From positions 1 to 8,638 of the forward strand of contig VBJR01000380.1 of the NCBI GenBank assembly GCA_005880175.1: 8,638 bases of DNA. Direction: 5' to 3'. How positions within the stretch are numbered: the first letter of the stretch is position 1; every line of letters begins with the position of its first letter. This stretch comes from Chloroflexota bacterium. GTDB lineage: Bacteria; Chloroflexota; Dormibacteria; Dormibacterales; Dormibacteraceae. Both the position numbers and the translations under genes were made by a program. The notes under the pieces were generated by a model that was given only the letters and a program-made list of their open reading frames with translations, was not told the origin of the DNA and made no database searches. Shown in pieces: positions 1 through 6,328 of this stretch.

Positions 1-149
1 TCCGTGTGGGCAGGTACATCGAGGTGCGCCTGGACGGGTCGTCGGCGGACGAGGCCCGGGCCCGTGTGGACGAGATGTGCCGGCAGCTGCTGGCCAACCA
101 GGTGATCGAGGACTACCGGTTCGACCTGGAGCCGCTCGATGCGGGGTAG
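1..149 (+). CDS. purS: PurS, FGAM synthase small subunit (3' end only)
   Basis: This is the C-terminal part of PurS, the small subunit that bridges PurQ and PurL in formylglycinamidine ribonucleotide (FGAM) synthase. The frame is entered at base 3 and runs 48 codons to TAG at 147-149. It reads RVGRYIEVRLDG, then EARARVDEMCRQLLANQVI and EDYRFDLEPLDAG. The 'GRYIEV', 'EMCRQLLANxVIEDY' and final beta-strand 'FDLE' pattern is characteristic of PurS, which is usually about 80-85 residues, so roughly the first 35 residues lie upstream of the window. In many bacteria purS abuts or overlaps purQ; here about 490 bp of repeat-rich DNA separates them. The last three codons and the stop lie next to or inside the left edge of that repeat block. 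Identification is firm; the exact native C-terminus is less certain. Confidence 0.93.
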   Translation, partial: RVGRYIEVRLDGSSADEARARVDEMCRQLLANQVIEDYRFDLEPLDAG

Positions 150-168
150 GGCGCGGGGGCACGTGGCT

Positions 169-304
169 GGTCGGCGGGGCGGCGTCTGTGTGGGCGAGTC
201 CGGGCGAAGAGGGCGCTGTCGCGCCTCCTGCGTCCAGCCTGGCGGTCGGTTGCCGGGCATCAAGGGTCCGCTTCGCCGCTTCGCGCCCTTGACGCCCTCC
301 CGTT
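169..304 (+). repeat. Left arm of large inverted repeat
   Basis: This arm of about 136 bp pairs with 477-613 in inverted orientation at about 88% identity. The best-conserved blocks are cgagtccgggcgaa (about 195-208) and the tract from about 260 to 293, which is identical in both arms. Within it, 255-266 (gggcatcaaggg) and 286-297 (cccttgacgccc) can pair at 11 of 12 positions around a 19-base loop. Divergence between the arms is mostly single substitutions plus one indel, so the two copies are not a very recent duplication or assembly echo. Confidence 0.82.
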
Positions 305-325
305 GGTCAGCCGGCCGCTCGGAGT

Positions 326-391
326 GGGACGTTTGTCGGCATTCGCCCCACTTTGGGGCCCTTGATAGGTGCGTTTGCCGACAAACGTCCC
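326..391. repeat. Perfect 16-bp inverted repeat with inner hairpin
   Basis: gggacgtttgtcggca (326-341) is the exact reverse complement of tgccgacaaacgtccc (376-391), separated by 34 bases. The loop contains a second hairpin, gcccca (345-350), ctt, tggggc (354-359). An imperfect continuation reaches ccgttgg (300-306) and ccaacgg (403-409), so the foldable unit may span about 300-409. There is no run of T after 391, so it does not look like a standard rho-independent terminator. It could be an element end, a protein-binding site or an RNA structure in the purS-purQ transcript. Confidence 0.8.
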
Positions 392-415
392 TCCGCGCCG
401 GGCCAACGGCCCTCA

Positions 416-427
416 TTAGCCGGCTAA
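416..427. repeat. Perfect 12-bp palindrome
   Basis: ttagccggctaa is a perfect palindrome in the AT-richer spacer between the two repeat arms. Palindromes of this size are often operator half-site pairs or recombination sites, but no family is recognised here. A chance palindrome is possible. Confidence 0.45.
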
Positions 428-476
428 CGTGTCATAGATGGCCTGCATTTGTGCTGAGACCGTGCCCGCAGCTGCG

Positions 477-613
477 AACGGTAGGGGGTCAAGGGCGCGA
501 AGCGGCGAAGCGGACCCTTGACGCCCGGCAGTCGCCTGCCAGGCTAGACCCAGGGAGGCGCGGCAGCGCCCCCTTCGCCCGGACTCGGCCACCCAGAGGT
601 CGCCCCGCCGGCC
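477..613 (-). repeat. Right arm of large inverted repeat
   Basis: This is the inverted partner of 169-304. On the + strand it contains gggggtcaaggg (484-495) and cccttgacgccc (515-526), again an 11-of-12 dyad. The mismatch sits at a different position from that in the left arm. The arm ends about 28 bases before the purQ ATG, and the ggag at 627-630 that probably serves purQ lies just outside the conserved part. Confidence 0.82.
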
Positions 614-641
614 AGTGGAGCGGCCTGGAGCACCACCCCGC

Positions 642-1343
642 ATGAAGTTCGGCGTCGTCGTCTTCCCGGGGACCTGGTCCGACCGGGACTGCGGGCACGT
701 CGTCCAGGACGTCCTCGGCGCCGAGCTCGTCTATCTCTGGCACAAGGACCGCGACCTCCACGGCGCCGACTGCGTGATCCTCCCCGGCGGGTTCAGCTAC
801 GGCGACTACCTCCGCGCCGGCGCGATCGCCCGGTTCTCGCCCGTGATGGAGAGCGTCGCCACGTTCGCCGCCCGCGGCGGGCTGGTCTGGGGCATCTGCA
901 ACGGCTTCCAGGTCCTCTGCGAGGCCGGCCTCCTGCCCGGCGCCCTGGTCCGCAACGACTGCCTCGAGTTCCGCTGCGAGTGGACCCACCTGCGCTGCGA
1001 GCGCGACGCCACCCCGTTCACCGGCCGCCTGACCCGAGGCCAGGTCGTGCGCGTGCCCATCTCCCACGGCGAGGGCAACTACGTGGCCGATCCGGCGACC
1101 CTCGACGCCCTCGAGGAGCGCGGCCAGGTCGTGTTCCGCTACTGCGACGCGGCCGGCGAGACCACGCCCGCGGCCAACCCCAACGGCTCCCAGCGCAGCA
1201 TCGCCGGCATCGTCGACCAGCGCGGCAACGTCATGGGCATGATGCCCCACCCCGAGCGCTGCGCCGAGGCCGAGCTGGGCGGGACCGACGGGCTGCTGCT
1301 GTTCCGCTCGGTGCTCGAGGCGGCGGCCGGGGCGACGCTGTGA
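642..1343 (+). CDS. purQ: PurQ, FGAM synthase glutaminase subunit
   Basis: PurQ is the class I glutamine amidotransferase that releases ammonia from glutamine and feeds it to PurL to convert FGAR to FGAM. The 233-residue protein begins [17 protein letters not shown], which is typical of PurQ, so ATG 642 is preferred over in-frame codons upstream at 615. A GGAG at 627-630 sits 11 bases before it. The nucleophile is Cys86 in WGICNGFQ, and the other triad residues are His203 and Glu205 in [24 protein letters not shown] (about 48-65) is the usual glycine-rich loop region. Length fits the family (about 225-235) and no part seems missing. Its TGA (1341-1343) overlaps the purL GTG as GTGA, which implies translational coupling. 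Upstream spacing is odd because of the inverted-repeat block, which separates it from purS. Confidence 0.97.
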   Translation: MKFGVVVFPGTWSDRDCGHVVQDVLGAELVYLWHKDRDLHGADCVILPGGFSYGDYLRAGAIARFSPVMESVATFAARGGLVWGICNGFQVLCEAGLLPGALVRNDCLEFRCEWTHLRCERDATPFTGRLTRGQVVRVPISHGEGNYVADPATLDALEERGQVVFRYCDAAGETTPAANPNGSQRSIAGIVDQRGNVMGMMPHPERCAEAELGGTDGLLLFRSVLEAAAGATL

Positions 1344-3451
1344 GCCCGATCGCCGTCGACGAGCGGAAGCTGCGCGAGGTCGCGCTGACCGCCGCCGAGT
1401 ACCTGGAGATCGTCGAGCAGCTCGGCCGCGAGCCCAACGAGGTCGAGCTCGGCATGCTCGGCGTGCTCTGGTCGGAGCACTGCTCCTACAAGACGTCGCG
1501 ACCCCTCCTGCGCCAGCTCCCCACCGAGGGACCGGCCGTGCTCCAGGGTCCCGGCGAGAACGCCGGCGCGCTCGACATCGGCGAGGGCTGGGCGGTCGTG
1601 TTCAAGGTCGAGTCCCACAACCACCCGAGCGCGATCGAGCCCTACCAGGGCGCCGCGACCGGGGTCGGCGGCATCCTGCGCGACGTCATCGCGATGGGCG
1701 CGCGGCCCATCGCCCTGCTCGACTCGCTCCGCTTCGGCCCGCTCCCGCGCAGCAGGCGCCACTTCGAGGGCGTCGTGGCCGGGGTCGGCGGCTACGGCAA
1801 CTGCATGGGCATCCCGACGGTCGGCGGCGAGGTCTACTTCGAGGACTGCTACGCCGGCAACCCGCTGGTCAACGCCATGTGCGTCGGCCTGGTCCGCGCC
1901 GGGGAATTACGGCGGGCCAGGGCGGGGGGCGCCGGCAACGTGCTGCTGCTGGTCGGCGCCCAGACCGGCCGTGACGGCATCCATGGCGCCTCGTTCGCCT
2001 CGCTGGAGCTCGACGGCGCGGCGGAGGAGCGGCGCCCGGCCGTGCAGGTCGGCAACCTGGGGGCCGCCGGCCTGACCAGCGCGGTCGCCGAGGCCGCCGC
2101 CCGGTCCGGGGCCGGGGCCCGCCTCGACGTGGCCGCCGTGCCCCGCCGCGAGCGCGGCATGACGCCGTACCACGTGATGCTCTCCGAGTCACAGGAGCGG
2201 ATGCTGATCGTCGTCGAGCCCGGCCGCGAGGCCGAGCTGGCCGAGGTGTTCGCGCGCTGGGACCTGGAGGCGTCGGCGATCGGCGAGGTCACCGGCGACG
2301 GCCAGCTGGTGGTGACGGACGGCCCCGTGGAGGTAGCCCGGCTCCCGGTCGAGCTGCTGACCGACGGCGCCCCGGTCCGCCTGCTCGAGGCCCGGCCGGC
2401 GCCCGAGCCGCCGGTGATCGCCCTCGACCGGCCCGGCCCCGAGCCCGCCGACCTGGGCGCGGTCCTCGTCCGCCTGCTCGGCAGCCCCAACCTGGGCAGC
2501 CGGCGGCCGGTCTTCCGCCGCTACGACCACATGGTCGGCGACGCGACTGTCGGGCCGCCCGGCGGCGACGCGGCCGTGCTCCGCGTGCCCGGCAGCCGGC
2601 TGGGCCTGGCGCTGACGATCGACGGCAACGGCCGCTACTGCCGGCTCGACCCCTGCACCGGCGCCCAGATCGCGGTCGCCGAGGCGGCGCGCAACCTGGT
2701 CGCGGTGGGCGCCCGGCCGCTCGGCGTCACGGACTGCCTGAACTTCGGCAACCCCGAGCGGCCCGAGGTGTACTGGCAGCTCCAGCAGGCGGTCAGCGGC
2801 ATCGCGACCGCCTGCCGGGTGCTCGGCCTGCCCGTCGTCAGCGGCAACGTGAGCCTGTACAACGAGTCCGAGCTGGGCGGCGCGATCGACCCGACGCCGG
2901 TGATCGGCATGGTGGGCGTGCTCCCCGATTACGGCGGCCGCCTGAGCGCGGCCTTCTCGCATGATGGCGACTTCATCCTCCTGCTCGGTAAAACGTGTGA
3001 CGAATTGGGTGGCTCGGAGTACCTGAAGGTGATGCACGGCGAGGTGGCCGGCCCGGTGCCGGCGCTCGACCTCGCGGCCGAGCGGGCTGTTCACGAGCTC
3101 GTGCTGGCGGCCGCGGGGGCGGGCCTGCTGCGCTCGGCCCACGACGTGGCCGAAGGCGGGCTGGCGGTCGCGGTGGCCGAGTGCTGCCTGCTCGGCGAGC
3201 GTGGCGCCCGCTGCGGCTCTCTGCCCGCGGGCGGTGGCCGGCTCGACGCGGCGTTCTTCGGCGAGTCGCAGGGCCGCTTCGTCGTCAGCGCCGCGCCCCG
3301 CTCGATGCCGTCCCTGCAGCAGCTCGCCCGCGACCATCACGTCGAGCTGGCGCTGCTCGGCCTGACGGGCGGCGACCGGGTCATGTTCGACCACCAGCTC
3401 GACGTGTCGCTGGCGGCGCTCCGCGCGGCGTGGGAGGAGGCACTGCTCTAG
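1340..3451 (+). CDS. purL: PurL, FGAM synthase large subunit, with internal in-frame gap
   Basis: PurL is the synthetase subunit of FGAM synthase; it uses ATP and ammonia from PurQ. GTG 1340 is chosen because it gives the normal N-terminus ([15 protein letters not shown]) and overlaps the purQ stop. The product is 703 residues, against about 740 for many small-type PurL. Landmarks are WSEHCSYK (His47), ESHNHPS (91-97), [15 protein letters not shown] (150-164), LSESQER (281-287), the second half from YDHM (395) and SAHDVAEGG (599-607). After VQVG (235-238) the chain jumps straight to NLGAAGLTS. Relatives carry about 25 residues here, starting DPFxEK and ending just before D(M/L)GAAGL. That block is conserved, so activity of the product as written is doubtful. 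The reading frame is intact across the gap. A TTA leucine codon (1907-1909) and a small AT-richer patch (2987-3010) stand out. Confidence 0.95.
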   Translation: MSPIAVDERKLREVALTAAEYLEIVEQLGREPNEVELGMLGVLWSEHCSYKTSRPLLRQLPTEGPAVLQGPGENAGALDIGEGWAVVFKVESHNHPSAIEPYQGAATGVGGILRDVIAMGARPIALLDSLRFGPLPRSRRHFEGVVAGVGGYGNCMGIPTVGGEVYFEDCYAGNPLVNAMCVGLVRAGELRRARAGGAGNVLLLVGAQTGRDGIHGASFASLELDGAAEERRPAVQVGNLGAAGLTSAVAEAAARSGAGARLDVAAVPRRERGMTPYHVMLSESQERMLIVVEPGREAELAEVFARWDLEASAIGEVTGDGQLVVTDGPVEVARLPVELLTDGAPVRLLEARPAPEPPVIALDRPGPEPADLGAVLVRLLGSPNLGSRRPVFRRYDHMVGDATVGPPGGDAAVLRVPGSRLGLALTIDGNGRYCRLDPCTGAQIAVAEAARNLVAVGARPLGVTDCLNFGNPERPEVYWQLQQAVSGIATACRVLGLPVVSGNVSLYNESELGGAIDPTPVIGMVGVLPDYGGRLSAAFSHDGDFILLLGKTCDELGGSEYLKVMHGEVAGPVPALDLAAERAVHELVLAAAGAGLLRSAHDVAEGGLAVAVAECCLLGERGARCGSLPAGGGRLDAAFFGESQGRFVVSAAPRSMPSLQQLARDHHVELALLGLTGGDRVMFDHQLDVSLAALRAAWEEALL
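3432..3440 (+). promoter_or_regulatory. Strong Shine-Dalgarno for purF inside the purL end
   Basis: GGGAGGAGG at 3432-3440 lies 14 bases before the purF ATG. The spacing is somewhat long, but the match to the anti-Shine-Dalgarno is extensive. It also encodes part of the purL C-terminus (WEEALL). purL and purF are separated by only 3 bases, so purF probably receives both re-initiating and newly recruited ribosomes. Confidence 0.5.
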
Positions 3452-3454
3452 GCG

Positions 3455-4867
3455 ATGTGCGGCATCTTCGGCATCCACAGCACCCAGGTCGACGTCGCGA
3501 ACCTGACGTACTTCGGCCTGTTCGCCCTCCAGCACCGCGGCCAGGAGTCGGCCGGCATCGCGGTCGGCGACGGCGCCCGGGTCCGCATCCACCGCGACAT
3601 GGGCCTCGTCGCGCAGGTCTTCAGCCCGGCGGCGATCGAGGAGCTGCGGGGCACGGTCGCGATCGGCCACACGCGCTACTCCACGACCGGCGCCAGCCGG
3701 GCCGAGAACGCCCACCCGGTGCCGTTCCGGCATCCGGCGCTGGGCGACGGCGCCATCGCCCACAACGGCAACCTGATCAACTCCAACGCGATCCGCCGCG
3801 AGCTGGAGGAGGAGGGGGTCCGCTTCGACACCGGCCTCGACACCGAGCTGATGGCCCGCCTGATCGAGCACACGCACGGCGCCGACTGGACCGAGGTGCT
3901 GCGGCGCGCGTTCGCCCGGGTGGTCGGGGCGTACTCCTGCGCGATCGTCACCCGCGACGCGGTGATCGCGATGCGGGACCCCTACGGCTTCCGGCCGCTC
4001 TGCATCGGGTTCATCCCGCTGCGCGGCCAGCCGGCCCACGTGGTCGCGTCGGAGACGTGCGCCCTGGACACGGTGAACGCCACGTTCGTGCGCGAGGTGC
4101 AGCCGGGCGAGATGGTCGTGATGGACGACCACGGCCTGGCCTCCACGCACTTCCAGGAGGCCGGCCGCCACGCGATGTGCGTGTTCGAGTTCATCTACTT
4201 CGCCCGGCCCGACTCGATCCTCAAGAACTGCGAGCTGGAGGAGGCGCGCGTGCGGATGGGCCGCGAGCTGGCGCGCGAGCAGCCGGTCGAGGCGGACATG
4301 GTCATCGGGCTGCCCGACTCGGGGACGCCGGCCGCCATCGGCTACGCGGAGGAGTCGGGCATCCGGTTCCGGGAGGGGCTGATCAAGTCCCGGTACATCA
4401 ACCGGACGTTCATCGAGCCCGACCAGTCGCTGCGCGAGGCGGGCGTGGTGCTCAAGCTCAACCCGCTGCGGCGGTCGCTGCGCGGGCAGCGGGTGATCGC
4501 CGTCGACGACACCCTCGTGCGGGGCACGACATCGCGCCGGATCATCGAGGCGATGCGACAGGCGGGCGCGCGCGAGGTGCACCTGCGGATCTCCAGCCCG
4601 CCGATGCGGTTCCCCTGCTTCATGGGCGTGGACATCAGCTCCACCAAGCAGCTGGTGGCCGCCAATCGCACCGTGGAGGAGGTCCGGCAGTTCATCGGCG
4701 CGGATTCGCTCGCCTACCTCTCACTCCCCGCGCTGATGCGCGCGGTCGGCCACGGCACGATCGACCAGTTCTGCCGCGCCTGCTTCGACGGCGCGTACCC
4801 GGTCCCCGTGCCGCAGCAGCTGGAGATGGACAAGATGGCGTTCGAGGACCAGCTGGCGCGGACGTGA
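3455..4867 (+). CDS. purF: PurF, amidophosphoribosyltransferase (Fe-S type)
   Basis: PurF makes 5-phosphoribosylamine from PRPP and glutamine, the first committed step. The 470-residue protein starts MCGIFGI, so removal of Met exposes catalytic Cys2 directly, without the propeptide found in Bacillus. The N-terminal Ntn glutaminase domain has HRGQESAG (27-34), GHTRYSTTG (71-79) and NGNL (104-107). The C-terminal phosphoribosyltransferase domain has the PRPP loop VIAVDDTLVRGTTS (347-360). Cys242, Cys388, Cys440 and Cys443 match in context and spacing the four ligands of the Bacillus subtilis 4Fe-4S cluster, so an oxygen-sensitive cluster is likely. The chain seems complete. The ATG follows the purL stop by 3 bases, and its TGA overlaps the purM GTG. 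Confidence 0.97.
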   Translation: MCGIFGIHSTQVDVANLTYFGLFALQHRGQESAGIAVGDGARVRIHRDMGLVAQVFSPAAIEELRGTVAIGHTRYSTTGASRAENAHPVPFRHPALGDGAIAHNGNLINSNAIRRELEEEGVRFDTGLDTELMARLIEHTHGADWTEVLRRAFARVVGAYSCAIVTRDAVIAMRDPYGFRPLCIGFIPLRGQPAHVVASETCALDTVNATFVREVQPGEMVVMDDHGLASTHFQEAGRHAMCVFEFIYFARPDSILKNCELEEARVRMGRELAREQPVEADMVIGLPDSGTPAAIGYAEESGIRFREGLIKSRYINRTFIEPDQSLREAGVVLKLNPLRRSLRGQRVIAVDDTLVRGTTSRRIIEAMRQAGAREVHLRISSPPMRFPCFMGVDISSTKQLVAANRTVEEVRQFIGADSLAYLSLPALMRAVGHGTIDQFCRACFDGAYPVPVPQQLEMDKMAFEDQLART

Positions 4868-5753
4868 CACACGAGGGCCTCTCCTACGCCGCCGCCGGGG
4901 TCGACATCGAGGCGTACACCCGGATGCTGGACCGGATCAGGCCGCTCGTCGCCGCCACCCAGGGTCCCGAGGTCGCGACCGGCATCGGACCCTTCGCGGG
5001 CCTCTACGCGCTGCCGGGCGGCGGCCACCTGGCCGCGTCGGCCGACGGCGTGGGCACGAAGATCAAGGTCGCGAGCTGTTCCTGCTCGACTACTTCGCGA
5101 GCGGGCGCCTGGAGGAGGACGTGTTCACCGAGGTCATGGCCGGGCTGGCCGAGGCGTGCCGCGAGAACGGCTGCGCCCTGCTCGGCGGCGAGACCGCCGA
5201 GATGCCCGGCGTGTACGCCCTCGGCGACTACGACCTCGCCGGCTTCGTGGTCGGCCACGTCGACCCCGCCGGCCCGGCCCGGCCGCCGGTGCGGGCGGGC
5301 GACCTGCTGGTGGGGCTGCCCTCCAGCGGCCTGCACACGAATGGCTACTCGCTGGTCCGCAAGGTGTTCGAGGACGTCCCGCTCTACCATGTCTTCCCGG
5401 AGCTGGGGCGTCCGCTCGGCGAGGCGCTGCTGGTGCCCCACCGGTCGTATCTGCGCGACCTCGGCGCGCTGCCGTGGAAGGCGGCCGCCCACGTCACTGG
5501 CGGCGGCCTGCTGGGCAACGTGCCGCGAGCGCTGCCGGAGGGCCTGATGGCCGAGCTGGACCGGTCGGCCTGGGACGTGCCGGCCATCTTCCACCTGATC
5601 GCGGAGCGCGGCCGCGTGGCCGACCAGGAGATGCTGGGCACGTTCAACATGGGCCTCGGCATGGTGCTGGTGACGGACGAGCCGCCGCCGGGTCTGCCCG
5701 TCGTCGGCCGGGTCACCGAGCAGTCGGGCGCGCACCGGATCCGGTACACATGA
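4864..5753 (+). pseudogene. purM: purM (AIR synthase), disrupted by internal deletion and frameshift
   Basis: PurM closes FGAM to aminoimidazole ribonucleotide (AIR) using ATP. GTG 4864 overlaps the purF stop (GTGA) and gives THEGLSYAAAGVDIEAYTRM..., continuing through SADGVGTKIKVA (59-70). At about 5070 the frame breaks. Family sequence resumes one frame over with ELFLLDYFASGRLEEDVF (from 5073) and runs through LLGGETAEMPG, SSGLHTNGYSL, HVTGGG and TFNMGLGM to TGA 5751-5753. The two halves add up to about 296 residues against about 340-350 normally. The segment between GTKxxxA and the LDYFA motif, which holds the (D/H)xxGIDLVAMCVND-type block, is absent in every frame. The net loss is about 82 bases (3n+1), assuming a normal family length here. 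As written, ribosomes stay in the wrong frame until 5547. Both flanks are well conserved, so this is either recent decay or a sequence/assembly error. Confidence 0.85.
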
Positions 5754-6328
5754 CGGCCGGCGTCCGCCTCGGCGTCCTGGCCAGCGGGCGCGGCACCAAC
5801 CTCCGCAACCTGGTCGAGCGCGGCTACGACGTGGCGGCGGTGGCGACCAACCGGCCGAGCAGCGGCGCGGCGGCGTTCGCCCGGGAGCGCGGCCTCGCGC
5901 TGGGCGAGTTCTCGCAGCGCCGGTTCGCCTCCAGCGAGGAGCGCGACGCCGCGATGCTCGACTGGCTCCGTGAGCACGGTGTGGAGCTGGTGGTCAACGC
6001 CGGCTACGACCGCATCCTCAGCCGCGCGTTCGTGTCCGCGTTCCCGGGCCGCATCCTGAACGTCCACCCCTCGCTGCTGCCCGCCTTCGCCGGCGGCATG
6101 GACGCCGTGGAGCGCGCGCTCGCCCACGGCGTGAAGCTCACCGGGTGCACCGTCCACCTAGTGACCGACGATGTGGACGCCGGTCCGATCCTGCTCCAGG
6201 CCGCGGTCCCCGTGCTCCCCGACGACACCGTCGAGCGGCTGCACGCCCGGATCCAGGCCGAGGAGCACCGAATCCTCCCGGAGGCGATCGAACTCATTGC
6301 CCAAGCGAGCCCTTCTCTCCGTCAGTAA
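5750..6328 (+). CDS. purN: PurN, phosphoribosylglycinamide formyltransferase
   Basis: PurN transfers the formyl group of 10-formyl-tetrahydrofolate to GAR, giving FGAR. The 192-residue protein begins MTAGVRLGVLASGRGTNL, whose SGRGTN (12-17) is the phosphate-binding loop. Catalytic residues are Asn104 and His106 in LNVHPSLLP and Asp143 in TDDVDAGP, matching Asn106, His108 and Asp144 of the E. coli enzyme. The core is complete; the C-terminal tail is shorter than in E. coli (212 residues), as in many bacteria. NAGYDRIL (83-90) replaces the more usual (L)AG(F/Y)MRIL. The start overlaps the purM stop as ATGA, and the last 32 bases overlap purH. Confidence 0.95.
   Translation: MTAGVRLGVLASGRGTNLRNLVERGYDVAAVATNRPSSGAAAFARERGLALGEFSQRRFASSEERDAAMLDWLREHGVELVVNAGYDRILSRAFVSAFPGRILNVHPSLLPAFAGGMDAVERALAHGVKLTGCTVHLVTDDVDAGPILLQAAVPVLPDDTVERLHARIQAEEHRILPEAIELIAQASPSLRQ
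6280..6284 (+). promoter_or_regulatory. Shine-Dalgarno supporting the purH TTG start
   Basis: GGAGG at 6280-6284 lies 12 bases before TTG 6297. It supports TTG as the purH start, because no ATG or GTG in the purH frame lies nearby at the position where family N-termini begin. Confidence 0.45.

Larger units (their letters stand above)
139..643. repeat. Nested inverted-repeat (MITE-like) block between purS and purQ
   Basis: The stretch with no recognisable gene (150-641) is built from inverted repeats. The left arm 169-304 matches the reverse complement of 477-613 at about 120 of 136 aligned positions (hand count, one 1-base gap). The outermost 9 bases, atgcggggt at 139-147, recur as the complement of 635-643, so the match may reach into purS and the purQ start; the 21 bases between this and the main arm do not match. 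Each arm contains a smaller dyad around tcaaggg...cccttga. The spacer 305-476 is visibly less GC-rich and holds a separate perfect dyad. No transposase and no flanking direct duplication were found. Known analogues of such structures are MITEs and paired REP/BIME-type repeats. The element class here is unknown and its mobility is inference. Confidence 0.8.

Noticed and set aside
326..391. Rho-independent terminator between purS and purQ
   Set aside because: The stem is good, but the loop is long and no T-run follows on either strand.
150..641. Purine riboswitch or another known leader RNA
   Set aside because: No recognisable conserved riboswitch core was found, and the position inside the operon is better explained by repeats.
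416..643. Minus-strand frame starting at 643 that resembles the + strand frame starting at 139
   Set aside because: The similarity comes from the inverted repeat, not from two related genes.
2189..4582. 797-codon open frame on the minus strand opposite purL and purF
   Set aside because: It is rich in Arg, His, Ala and Asp with no family motif, and lies opposite two clearly conserved genes. Long antisense frames are expected at this GC content.
5060..5130. Programmed ribosomal frameshift in purM
   Set aside because: A frameshift would still leave the conserved segment encoded in one of the frames. It is absent from all three, and no slippery heptamer is visible.
5121..5753. Independent gene starting at GTG 5121 for the purM C-terminal half
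   Set aside because: The GGAGGAGG before it is only 2 bases from the GTG and is explained as codons of the conserved LEED segment. The frame continues upstream with PurM sequence (ELFLLDYFASG).
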